From assembly GCF_022524345.1 (NCBI RefSeq), contig NZ_JAKWJU010000002.1, positions 4,192,501 to 4,256,500 on the forward strand: a DNA stretch of 64,000 bases, given 5' to 3'. A model generated the notes under the pieces. That model saw only the letters and a program-made list of their open reading frames with translations. It was not told the DNA's origin and searched no databases. The position numbers and the translations under genes were made by a program. Below are positions 1-7,295 of the stretch, piece by piece (positions within the stretch are counted from its first letter, which is position 1; every line of letters begins with the position of its first letter). The DNA is from Streptomyces marispadix. GTDB lineage: Bacteria > Actinomycetota > Actinomycetes > Streptomycetales > Streptomycetaceae.

Positions 1-66
1 TCCCTCTTCGGCACGGTCGGCGCGCTGACGGTGGCGAACATCTTCGTCGCCGTCCTGTGGACGTGA
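1..66 (+). CDS. C-terminal end of an unidentified membrane protein (partial)
   Basis: Only the last 21 codons are inside the window, read in frame 1 to a TGA at 64-66. The residues are strongly hydrophobic (ending VANIFVAVLWT), as expected for a final transmembrane helix with almost no cytoplasmic tail. Codons are rich in third-position G/C, so this is very likely genuine coding sequence. The family cannot be named from so little. It converges on the NlpC/P60 gene on the other strand. Confidence 0.6.
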   Translation, partial: SLFGTVGALTVANIFVAVLWT

Positions 67-307
67 CGACGAAGCCTGCAAGTCGCCTTCGCCTGCGGAG
101 GGTTGAGCCGCCGTGCCCGCCCTGCCCCCGGGCCCGGCACTGCTCGGTCTCCGGAGTCCCGCTGCTGCCCGGCCCCTCGTCGGGCCCTCGACCGGGCTCC
201 GGTCAGGCCCTCACCGGGCCCTGACCAAGCCCTGACAGAGCCCTGAACGGGCCCTGGCCGGGCGGTGATCCGGGCCCGGCCGCAGGGCCGCCGGGCCCGC
301 GGACGGC
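67..307. other. Convergent intergenic region with imperfect GGCCCTGAC-type repeats
   Basis: No gene is seen. Between about 180 and 270 the sequence is a run of imperfect copies of a 10-15 base unit resembling GGGCCCTGACC, spaced irregularly. The repeats can fold into many alternative G/C stems and may act as a diffuse transcription terminator between the two convergent genes; that role is inference. Confidence 0.4.
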
Positions 308-1405
308 TCAGCCCGGCCGCACCGCCGAGTGGTACGGCATGTAGCTGACGTCCTCGTACGTCACGTCCGCGCCGGGCTTCGGCGCGTGGATCATCTGCCC
401 GCCGCCCACGTAGATGCCGACGTGGCTGATGTCGTCGTAGAAGAAGACCAGATCGCCCGGCTTCATCTCGGACTTGGCGACCTTCGTGCCGACCTTGACC
501 TGGTCCCAGGTCGTACGGGGCAGCGAGATGCCCGCGGCCTTCCACGCGCCCTGGGTCAGCCCGGAGCAGTCGAAGGAGTTCGGGCCGGTGGCTCCCCACA
601 CATACGGCTTGCCGAGCTGGGCCTTGGCGTAGGCGAGCACCTTCTCCACCTGCGAGGACTGCGAACCGCCCGGCTGGGAGCCGTCGCCCTTCTCGGCCTC
701 GCGGCGCGCCTCTTCGGCCCGTTCGGCGGCCTTGCGCGCCGCCTCCTGCTTCCTCTTCTCGATCTTCGCCAGGCGCGCCTTCTCCTCCGCCGTCAGCTTC
801 GACAGCAGCTTGCGTGCCTCGGCGAGCTTGTCCTGCACTTCCTGCTTGTTCTTCTTCAGCGCCTTCTGCGACGCGGCGAGCGAGGCCAGCTCCTCGGTGG
901 CGTGCTCACGCTTGCTCTGCGCCGCCTTCCGCTGCTTCTCGAAGTCGGTGACGGCCTCCTTCTGACGGCCGGTCATCCGGTCGAGCATGTGCGACTGCTG
1001 GAAGAACTGCTGCGGGTCCTCGGTCAGCAGGAGGGTCGCCGTCTGGGACATGCCGCCGGTCCGGTACTGGGCCGTGGCGTAGTTGCCGAGCGTGCGGCGC
1101 GCGTCGTTGAGCTTCGCGGTCCGCTCGGCGGCCTCGTCGAGGGATCTGTCCGCCTTCTTGCGCTGGGCGTCCGTCTTCTCCTTGGCCTCGTTGTACTTCT
1201 GCGTCGAGGTCTCGGCCTGCTGGTAGAGCTTGTCGACCTTCTTCTTGACCTCGGAGATCGACGGCTTGCCGTCGTCCGGTGCGGCCTGGGCGCTCTGGGA
1301 GAGCAGGGAGACGGAGGCGAGTGCGGCGGTGGTGACACCGATGACACCGCGCTTCTTAGAGGCGGACTTCAGTATCCGGGTGCGCGGCTTGCGATGGGAC
1401 GCCAA
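308..1405 (-). CDS. Secreted NlpC/P60 peptidoglycan endopeptidase with coiled-coil N-terminus
   Basis: A 365-residue secreted cell-wall hydrolase of the RipA/NlpC-P60 type. It starts at a TTG preceded nine bases upstream by AAGGAG; the open frame continues upstream but through the riboswitch leader and opposite pcrA, so that part is not coding. Residues 1-45 form a signal peptide ending SAQAA. Residues 50-235 are a charged coiled coil, followed by a Gly/Ser linker. The NlpC/P60 domain fills 250-365 with catalytic Cys280 (FDCSGL), His328 (HVGIYVGG) and His340 (IHAP). Such enzymes cleave the D-Glu to meso-DAP bond of stem peptides, and the coiled coil often keeps them inactive until released. 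Expression is predicted to be under c-di-AMP control through the adjacent riboswitch. All catalytic residues are present. Confidence 0.93.
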   Translation of the reverse strand: MASHRKPRTRILKSASKKRGVIGVTTAALASVSLLSQSAQAAPDDGKPSISEVKKKVDKLYQQAETSTQKYNEAKEKTDAQRKKADRSLDEAAERTAKLNDARRTLGNYATAQYRTGGMSQTATLLLTEDPQQFFQQSHMLDRMTGRQKEAVTDFEKQRKAAQSKREHATEELASLAASQKALKKNKQEVQDKLAEARKLLSKLTAEEKARLAKIEKRKQEAARKAAERAEEARREAEKGDGSQPGGSQSSQVEKVLAYAKAQLGKPYVWGATGPNSFDCSGLTQGAWKAAGISLPRTTWDQVKVGTKVAKSEMKPGDLVFFYDDISHVGIYVGGGQMIHAPKPGADVTYEDVSYMPYHSAVRPG

Positions 1406-1425
1406 GACCGGCAACTCCTTCCGTG

Positions 1426-1588
1426 AACCGCCTACCGGGTTAGCTGACGGGTTCGGGCTCTCGGAAGGCGGCCCTACGGGTCGTGCGCGGTGCTTCCGCG
1501 GTGCGACTTCCCGATTCACCCCGGGTGCGTACGCGGTCTCACGTTCTCCGCTGCACGCGGTGGGTCCCCGGCTCCGGCGAAGCGCTCC
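1426..1588 (-). promoter_or_regulatory. c-di-AMP (ydaO/yuaA-type) riboswitch leader of the NlpC/P60 gene
   Basis: The leader contains, in the correct order on the minus strand, the signature blocks of the ydaO aptamer: CGCTT (1580-1584), GGGGACCCA (1561-1569), GGGGTGAATC (1513-1522) and CCCGTCAGCTAACC (1438-1451), closing with GTAGGCG near 1429. This class binds cyclic di-AMP and in actinobacteria commonly precedes genes for cell-wall hydrolases. Only about 24 bases separate the aptamer from the start codon, so there is no room for a separate downstream terminator. Control by hiding the ribosome-binding site, or by termination inside the aptamer, is more likely. An aptamer segment CCTTCCG (1462-1468) is perfectly complementary to CGGAAGG (1417-1423), which overlaps the Shine-Dalgarno sequence. 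Confidence 0.88.
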
Positions 1589-1766
1589 TGGGAGGCCCGT
1601 CGGACGTCCGTCGGATTCGGCGGAGGCGGCCCGTGCCGACGCTTTCGCCGGACATTGGTGCGGACCGCCTGGCACGGCACCGTAGCGAGATGTGGGGCGT
1701 CTGTGAAGGCCGATAGGTGATACGTCCGATATCTGTTCGTTATCCCGTGCGGGACGTGGCCGTGCG

Positions 1767-1789
1767 GTGTCGGAGCGGCAATCTAGACT
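1767..1789 (+). promoter_or_regulatory. RecA-NDp/PafBC-like promoter of pcrA
   Basis: GTGTCGGAG, eight bases, then TAGACT fits the actinobacterial LexA-independent DNA-damage promoter (TTGTCRGTG-N8-TAnnnT) with two mismatches in the upstream element and a full match in the -10. The start of transcription would fall about 7-10 bases on, at or next to the ATG at 1799, which has no Shine-Dalgarno sequence, so a leaderless mRNA is likely. Recognised by motif only. Confidence 0.5.
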
Positions 1790-1798
1790 CGTTCGACG

Positions 1799-4366
1799 AT
1801 GAGCAGCCTCTTCGACGACGAGTTCCTGGCAAGCCTCGCGCCCGTGCGCGCGCAGGACGGTTCCGCGTCCGTGGAGGGCCCAACGGGCCCCGGCGGAGCG
1901 GGGATCGGGCCCGACGACGGCCCTGCGGCCGGCCCCGCGGGCGCCGGCGGCTCGTCCTCGCATCACAGGGGAGGCACGCCCCGTACGGTCGTCGATCCGG
2001 ACGCGCTGCTGGAGCAGATGAACGAGGCACAGCGCGCGGCCGTGGTGCACACCGGCTCGCCGCTGCTCATCGTCGCGGGCGCGGGATCGGGCAAGACGCG
2101 GGTGCTCACCCACCGCATCGCCTATCTGCTCGCGGCACGCCGCGTTCACCCCGGGCAGATCCTCGCCATCACCTTCACCAACAAGGCCGCGGGCGAGATG
2201 AAGGAGCGCGTCGAGGAGCTGATCGGGCCGCGTGCGCAGTCGATGTGGGTGTCGACCTTCCACAGCGCGTGCGTTCGCATCCTGCGCCGCGAGAGCAAGA
2301 AGCTCGGCTTCACCTCGTCCTTCTCGATCTACGACGCGGCCGACTCGAAGCGGCTGATGGCCCTGGTCTGCCGGGACCTGGACCTCGATCCGAAGCGCTA
2401 TCCGCCGAAGGCGTTCAGCGCGAAGATCTCGAACCTGAAGAACGAGCTGATCGACGACGAGGACTTCGCGGGCGCCGCGTCCGGGGCGTATGAGAAGACT
2501 CTCGCCGAGGCGTACACGATGTACCAGGCGCGGCTGCGCGAGGCCAACGCGCTGGACTTCGACGACATCATCATGACGACCGTCCATCTGCTCCAGGCGT
2601 TCCCCGACGTCGCCGAGCACTACAGGCGGCGCTTCCGGCACGTGCTCGTCGACGAGTACCAGGACACGAACCACGCCCAGTACACGCTGGTTCGGGAGCT
2701 GGTGGGCACCGGCGAGGCGGGACCCGAGGGCGGACCCGAGGCCGAGGCCGGACCCGAGGGTGGTCAGGAGCGGCAACGCCCCGCCCCGCAACGTGCCGAA
2801 CTGTGTGTCGTAGGCGACGCCGACCAGTCCATCTACGCGTTCCGCGGCGCCACCATCCGCAACATCCTCCAGTTCGAGGAGGACTATCCGGACGCCACGA
2901 CGATCCTCCTCGAACAGAACTACCGCTCCACGCAGACGATCCTCAGCGCCGCCAACGCCGTCATCGAGCGGAACGAGAACCGCCGCCCGAAGAACCTGTG
3001 GACCCAGTCCGGCGCGGGCGCACCCGTCACCGGCTATGTGGCCGACACCGAGCACGACGAGGCGCAGTACGTCGCCGACGAGATCGACCGCCTCACCGAC
3101 GCGGGCGAGGCCAGGGCAGGCGACGTCGCGGTCTTCTACCGCACCAACGCACAGTCGCGTGTCTTCGAGGAGGTCTTCATCCGCGTCGGCCTGCCCTACA
3201 AGGTCGTCGGCGGCGTCCGCTTCTACGAACGCCGCGAGGTGCGCGACGTACTGGCCTATCTGCGGGTGCTCGCCAACCCGGAGGACGCGGTGCCGCTGCG
3301 GCGCATCCTCAACGTGCCCAAGCGCGGCATCGGCGACCGTGCGGAGGCAATGATCGAGGCACTCGCGCTCCGCGAGAAGATCACTTTCCCGCAGGCGCTG
3401 GCCCGTGTGGACGAGGCGTACGGGATGGCCGCCCGCTCGGCCAACGCCGTACGGCGGTTCAACGTGCTGATGGAGGAGCTGCGTACCGTCGTCGAGTCAG
3501 GGGCCGGGCCCGCGACGGTGCTGGAGGCCGTGCTCGAACAGACGGGATATCTGGCCGAGTTGCAGTCCTCGACCGACCCGCAGGACGAGACACGCATCGA
3601 GAACCTTCAGGAACTGGCCGCCGTCGCCCTGGAGTTCGAGCAGGAGCGCGGCGAGGACGAGCCGGGCACCCTCGCCGACTTCCTGGAGCAGGTCGCACTG
3701 GTCGCGGACTCCGACCAGATCCCGGACGAAGAGGCGGGCGAGGAGAGCGGAGTCATCACGCTGATGACGCTGCACACGGCCAAGGGCCTCGAATTCCCCG
3801 TGGTCTTCCTCACGGGCATGGAGGACGGCGTCTTCCCGCACATGCGCGCCCTGGGCCAGACGAAGGAGCTGGAGGAGGAGCGGCGGCTCGCGTACGTGGG
3901 CATCACGCGTGCGCGCAAGCGGCTCTATCTGACGCGGTCGGTGCTGCGGAGCGTATGGGGGCAGCCCTCGTACAACCCGCCGTCCCGCTTCCTGGAGGAG
4001 ATCCCCGACCAGTACGTCGACTGGAAACGCACGGGAGCGGCGGCAGGCGGCGGCGCCAGCGGCGGCGGAGGCATCGGCTCGGGCCTGGGTGCGGGGTTCG
4101 GCTCCGGGGCGTCCTCGGCGGTAAGAGGGGGCGCCGCGGGGGGCGTTCAGCGGCGCGGCGGGCCGAGCGGCTTCGCTACGCGGCGTACGTCGGACCGTCC
4201 CGTCGTCTCGCTGTCCCCCGGCGACAGGGTCACGCACGACAGCTTCGGGCTCGGCACGGTCGTCGCGGTGAAGGGCAGCGGGGACAACGCGGAGGCGACG
4301 ATCGACTTCGGCGGCGAGAAGCCCAAGCGGCTGCTGCTGCGGTACGCACCGGTGGAGAAGCTGTAG
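1799..4366 (+). CDS. pcrA: ATP-dependent DNA helicase PcrA/UvrD (UvrD1 type)
   Basis: An 855-residue superfamily 1A 3'-5' DNA helicase that acts in nucleotide excision repair and in removing RecA filaments. Visible motifs: Q-motif region NEAQRAAV near 75, Walker A GAGSGKT at 94-100, motif Ia (TFTNKAA), Walker B/motif II VDEYQD near 285, motif III GDADQSIYAFRG, motif IV QNYRS, motif V TLHTAKGLEFPVVF and motif VI YVGITRARK. The C-terminal 50 residues (GDRVTHDSFGLGTVV) form the Tudor-like domain that in PcrA/UvrD contacts RNA polymerase or Ku. An N-terminal extension of about 60 residues and a Gly/Pro/Glu-rich insert just after motif II (about 302-325) are low-complexity additions. The ATG lacks a Shine-Dalgarno site and is probably translated leaderless from the promoter at 1767-1789. 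Confidence 0.96.
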   Translation: MSSLFDDEFLASLAPVRAQDGSASVEGPTGPGGAGIGPDDGPAAGPAGAGGSSSHHRGGTPRTVVDPDALLEQMNEAQRAAVVHTGSPLLIVAGAGSGKTRVLTHRIAYLLAARRVHPGQILAITFTNKAAGEMKERVEELIGPRAQSMWVSTFHSACVRILRRESKKLGFTSSFSIYDAADSKRLMALVCRDLDLDPKRYPPKAFSAKISNLKNELIDDEDFAGAASGAYEKTLAEAYTMYQARLREANALDFDDIIMTTVHLLQAFPDVAEHYRRRFRHVLVDEYQDTNHAQYTLVRELVGTGEAGPEGGPEAEAGPEGGQERQRPAPQRAELCVVGDADQSIYAFRGATIRNILQFEEDYPDATTILLEQNYRSTQTILSAANAVIERNENRRPKNLWTQSGAGAPVTGYVADTEHDEAQYVADEIDRLTDAGEARAGDVAVFYRTNAQSRVFEEVFIRVGLPYKVVGGVRFYERREVRDVLAYLRVLANPEDAVPLRRILNVPKRGIGDRAEAMIEALALREKITFPQALARVDEAYGMAARSANAVRRFNVLMEELRTVVESGAGPATVLEAVLEQTGYLAELQSSTDPQDETRIENLQELAAVALEFEQERGEDEPGTLADFLEQVALVADSDQIPDEEAGEESGVITLMTLHTAKGLEFPVVFLTGMEDGVFPHMRALGQTKELEEERRLAYVGITRARKRLYLTRSVLRSVWGQPSYNPPSRFLEEIPDQYVDWKRTGAAAGGGASGGGGIGSGLGAGFGSGASSAVRGGAAGGVQRRGGPSGFATRRTSDRPVVSLSPGDRVTHDSFGLGTVVAVKGSGDNAEATIDFGGEKPKRLLLRYAPVEKL

Positions 4367-4525
4367 CGGCGGCGGACGCGGAGCGGAGGCGGACGCGGAG
4401 CACGCGGCGGGGACAGCGTCAAGAGCCGCTGCGCGCGGCGCAGTCGGGTCCGGGCCGCGGGGGCCGAGCGGCCTGGTCTGACCGTCGGGTGTGTGTCTGC
4501 TGCGGGCGACCGGCTTGTGCCGTGC

Positions 4526-6211
4526 CTACTCGGGGTTGAGGCCCTTGCCGCGCAGCCATGGCAGCGGGTCGATGGCGTCGCCTCCGCCCGGGTGCACCTC
4601 GAAGTGGAGATGCGGGCCGGTGGAGTTGCCCGAGGTGCCGGAGTAGGCGATGGTGTCGCCGGCCTTGACCTGACCGGAGCGGATCTTGGTGCTGCTGAGG
4701 TGGCAGTACCAGGTCTCGGTGCCGTCGGGTGCGGTCACCACGGCCATGTTGCCGAAGGACACGTCGTACTTGGTGGTGACGGTGCCGTCGGTCGCCGCCA
4801 TCACGGGCGTGCCTTCGCTCACGGGGAAGTCGATGCCCGTATGGACGGACATCCAGTTGAGGCCCGCCTGCCCGTAGGTGGCGCTGAGGCCGTGCTCCTT
4901 GACGGGGAGCGCGAACTTCGGCCGCAGGGCCTCCTTGCGGGCGGCCTCCCTCGCCTTGCGTTTGCGTTCGGCCTCCTGTCGTGCCTGGAGGTCGAGGCGT
5001 TCCTGGGTACGGCTGGCCCGGTCGGCGAAGTCGTCGGCGTCGGCGGAGAGTCCGGCGAGCTGTGTGTCGAGCTTCTTGTTGGCCGGTTTCACGGGAACGT
5101 CGGCCGAAGCCTGCGTCGTCGTGTCGTCCTGGGGCGCGTTGCCGGCGACGGAGGCCGCTGCGGCCGCGGCCACGCCCATCACGGCGACGGACGGAACGGC
5201 CACCGTGAGAAGCGCGGACCGCCTGGGTCTCGCGGAGCGGCGGCGGCCTGGCAGGTGCGCGACCCTGAGGTCCCGCTGGGGGTGTACGTCGGGGGCGTCG
5301 GCGCCGCGCGGCACGGGGTTCTCCGCGCCGTAGGCGTCGGGAGTGTCGTTGGCGCCGGGGGCGTCGATGCCGTCGATGCCGGTGTGTGCGTCGACGCCGT
5401 CGAGTCCGTCGTAGCTCTCGTACCCGTCGTAGGCGGGGAGAGCGGTCGTGGCGTCCAGGTCGCCGCCATGGGCGAACGTCTCGTCGGCGTACGGCTGTTG
5501 CTGCTGCTCGCCCGTGTCCGCGGTGTCGTAACCGTCGTAGCCGTCATACGACTCGTAGCCCTCGTAGGCCGATTCCGCGTAGGCCGCGGTGGTCTCGTCG
5601 CCCTGCGCGGGGACGGACTGCGCTGCCGCCTGGTCGTAACCGTAGGCGTCCCAGCCGCCGTTGGGGCCGGGCGTGTCCCACTGGCCGCCCGTCTCCCATT
5701 GATTGTCGCTCCACTGCGAGGCGTCCCACTGGCCGCTGTTCCAGCCGAATTCCGCCTGGTCCGCGCCGGGTTGGGCGGAGAAGTCGCCGGCCTGTAGGAA
5801 ACCGGCCTGCGTCCAGGCGCCGTTCGTGTCGTAGGAGCCCGTGCCGTAAGTGCCGGTGTCGTAGCCGCCGGTGTCGTACGTGCCCGTGTCGTACGTACCT
5901 GTGCCGTATGCCCCGGTCTCGTAAGTGCCGGTGTCGTACGTGCCTTGGTCCGAGTAGGCGTCATATGTGCCGGACGTCCAGCCCGCGCCGTCCGTGCCGG
6001 GCATCGAACCGAAGAGCGGGTCCTGGTCGTAGGAGAAGTCCTGGCCTGCGAAGGTTCCCGTGGAATAACCGTCGTACGCGGCGGGTTGACCCTGCTGGGC
6101 GTAGACGCCGTGCGCCGCCTGCTCGTACTGCCCGGCGCCGGAGGCCGCGTACGAGAAGCCAGGAGAGGTGTCGGCCGGGAACGAGGTTCCCGACGGGTGA
6201 CTGTCGTTCAC
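4526..6211 (-). CDS. Membrane-anchored M23 (LytM) metallopeptidase with repetitive N-terminal tail
   Basis: About 561 residues, with a start taken at GTG 6211 (VNDSHPSG) behind a purine-rich AAAGAGAAG; a second GTG lies one codon upstream. The first ~300 residues are low complexity, rich in Tyr, Asp, Gly and Gln, including nine near-identical TGTYD-type repeats. One transmembrane helix (about 330-355) follows a basic stretch, then a short coiled coil rich in Arg/Glu, then the LytM domain at about 440-555. Zinc ligands are intact: HTGID near 455, and the HLHFE motif near 535, with HLSSTK between. The enzyme should cleave peptidoglycan cross-bridges or stem peptides outside the cell, with the long tail in the cytoplasm. 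The gene is divergent from the mutase subunit gene. The equivalent position in mycobacteria also holds an M23 protein. Confidence 0.88.
   Translation of the reverse strand: MNDSHPSGTSFPADTSPGFSYAASGAGQYEQAAHGVYAQQGQPAAYDGYSTGTFAGQDFSYDQDPLFGSMPGTDGAGWTSGTYDAYSDQGTYDTGTYETGAYGTGTYDTGTYDTGGYDTGTYGTGSYDTNGAWTQAGFLQAGDFSAQPGADQAEFGWNSGQWDASQWSDNQWETGGQWDTPGPNGGWDAYGYDQAAAQSVPAQGDETTAAYAESAYEGYESYDGYDGYDTADTGEQQQQPYADETFAHGGDLDATTALPAYDGYESYDGLDGVDAHTGIDGIDAPGANDTPDAYGAENPVPRGADAPDVHPQRDLRVAHLPGRRRSARPRRSALLTVAVPSVAVMGVAAAAAASVAGNAPQDDTTTQASADVPVKPANKKLDTQLAGLSADADDFADRASRTQERLDLQARQEAERKRKAREAARKEALRPKFALPVKEHGLSATYGQAGLNWMSVHTGIDFPVSEGTPVMAATDGTVTTKYDVSFGNMAVVTAPDGTETWYCHLSSTKIRSGQVKAGDTIAYSGTSGNSTGPHLHFEVHPGGGDAIDPLPWLRGKGLNPE
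5827..5945 (-). repeat. 15-bp tandem coding repeat (TGTYD units)
   Basis: About eight or nine imperfect copies of a 15-base unit resembling GTCGTACGTGCCGGT on the plus strand, encoding (T/A)GTYDTG-like pentapeptide repeats in the cytoplasmic tail of the M23 protein. The reading frame is preserved through all copies, so selection is on the protein. Copy number is likely to vary between strains. Confidence 0.7.
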
Positions 6212-6839
6212 CACCAACTTCTCTTTCGCCTCGACAGCAGGGGCGGAGCAGTGCGGTGACTGTACCCGGGGGTACGTGACGACGACAATCTTCAACAGGT
6301 TTTACAGCCCGGAGAAACGGGCATTCGGTGGCCTTTCGGGGCTCCAAGAACGCGATTTTGGCCTGGCGTTCGATGAATGTTCGACTAACTTCCGCGCCTG
6401 GGCGGGGTCCTGGCCGCTTCCCGTCGCGTGATTCCGGATGTCTCTCGTGCCGCCGGACGGCGGCCCAACTCCGTTGCGGCGCACGCCCGATGCGCGTTCT
6501 GGCGGCTTATGTCTGCATCTGTGCCCCTGCTTTACCGGTATCGCGGGAGACGTCCTGTACGGGCTGTCACCAGCGGAGGGCGGATGCGAAGCGGAAGGGC
6601 GGGGGCGCGCAGCGGGAGGGCTGCTGCGGCTGGGGCGTTGCGGCTGGGTGTGAAGGGGCGGCCGAGGGGTGCGGACCGGGCGCCGCCGTCGTGTGATTTC
6701 CCCCTCCCTTCCCGGTCGGGAGGGCCTCCGTGCGGGATGCTGGGGATAACGTTCGTTCACTCCGGCAGTCATGGTCCTCCGCGCCGACGAGGACCGCCGT
6801 AGAAACAGACCCCGGAGAGCCGTCGAGATGGAGGCAGTG
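6212..6839. other. Divergent promoter region, no gene seen
   Basis: A 628-base gap between the M23 gene and the mutase subunit gene. Open frames on both strands have non-coding codon usage. A small hairpin (GCCCG/CGGGC, 6307-6322) lies near the M23 side. The riboswitch signature found upstream of the NlpC/P60 gene was searched for here and is absent. No convincing promoter elements were identified. Confidence 0.4.
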
Positions 6840-7250
6840 ATGAGTGTGCCGGGTCCGATCCGCGTGGTGGTCGCCAAGCCTGGGCTCGACGGTCACGACC
6901 GAGGGGCGAAGGTCATCGCCCGTGCGCTGCGGGACGCGGGCATGGAGGTCATCTACACCGGGCTGCACCAGACGCCGGAGCAGATCGTGGACACCGCGAT
7001 CCAGGAGGACGCCGAGGCCATCGGCCTGTCCATCCTCTCCGGCGCGCACAACACGCTCTTCGCCAAGGTGCTGGAGCTGCTGCGCGAACGCGACGCACAG
7101 GACATCAAGGTCTTCGGCGGCGGCATCATCCCCGAGGACGACATCCCCCCGCTCAAGGAGAGCGGAGTGGCGGAGATCTTCACTCCCGGCGCGACGACCA
7201 ACGAGGTCGTCGAGTGGATTCGCGCGAACGTCGGACGGCTCGCGGCCTGA
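6840..7250 (+). CDS. icmB: Cobalamin-binding small subunit of isobutyryl-CoA (acyl-CoA) mutase
   Basis: A 136-residue stand-alone B12-binding domain. The ATG is placed by a strong GGAGG at 6830-6834, five bases upstream. The diagnostic base-off/His-on motif is present as LDGHDRGAK near residue 15, followed by SGAHNTL and the Gly-rich GGGIIP loop of the Rossmann-like fold. In Streptomyces this type of subunit pairs with a separate large catalytic subunit (IcmA or related) to interconvert isobutyryl-CoA and n-butyryl-CoA. The large subunit is not in this window, so the partner must be encoded elsewhere. Methylmalonyl-CoA mutase-like roles with other large subunits cannot be excluded. Its only neighbours are on the opposite strand, so it appears to be a single-gene unit. 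Confidence 0.9.
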   Translation: MSVPGPIRVVVAKPGLDGHDRGAKVIARALRDAGMEVIYTGLHQTPEQIVDTAIQEDAEAIGLSILSGAHNTLFAKVLELLRERDAQDIKVFGGGIIPEDDIPPLKESGVAEIFTPGATTNEVVEWIRANVGRLAA

Positions 7251-7295
7251 CGAACGGCCCCGGGCCCCCGGGCCGCGGCTCACAGGCTCATCGGC

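Noticed and set aside
1406..3055. Upstream extension of the NlpC/P60 reading frame by 550 codons
   Set aside because: It runs through the riboswitch leader and antisense to pcrA, has no coding bias of its own, and the TTG at 1405 has an ideal ribosome-binding site and opens a signal peptide.
4493..5797. Plus-strand open frame opposite the M23 peptidase
   Set aside because: Val/Gly/Arg-rich shadow of a gene with intact zinc-ligand motifs.
5827..5945. Possible CRISPR-like repeat array
   Set aside because: The repeats are 15 bp, contiguous, in frame and have no spacers; the same holds for the 9-bp repeats at 24001 and the 24-bp repeats at 44815.
6212..6839. Second c-di-AMP or cobalamin riboswitch upstream of the M23 or mutase genes
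   Set aside because: None of the signature blocks seen at 1426-1588 occur here, and no B12-box-like sequence was recognised.
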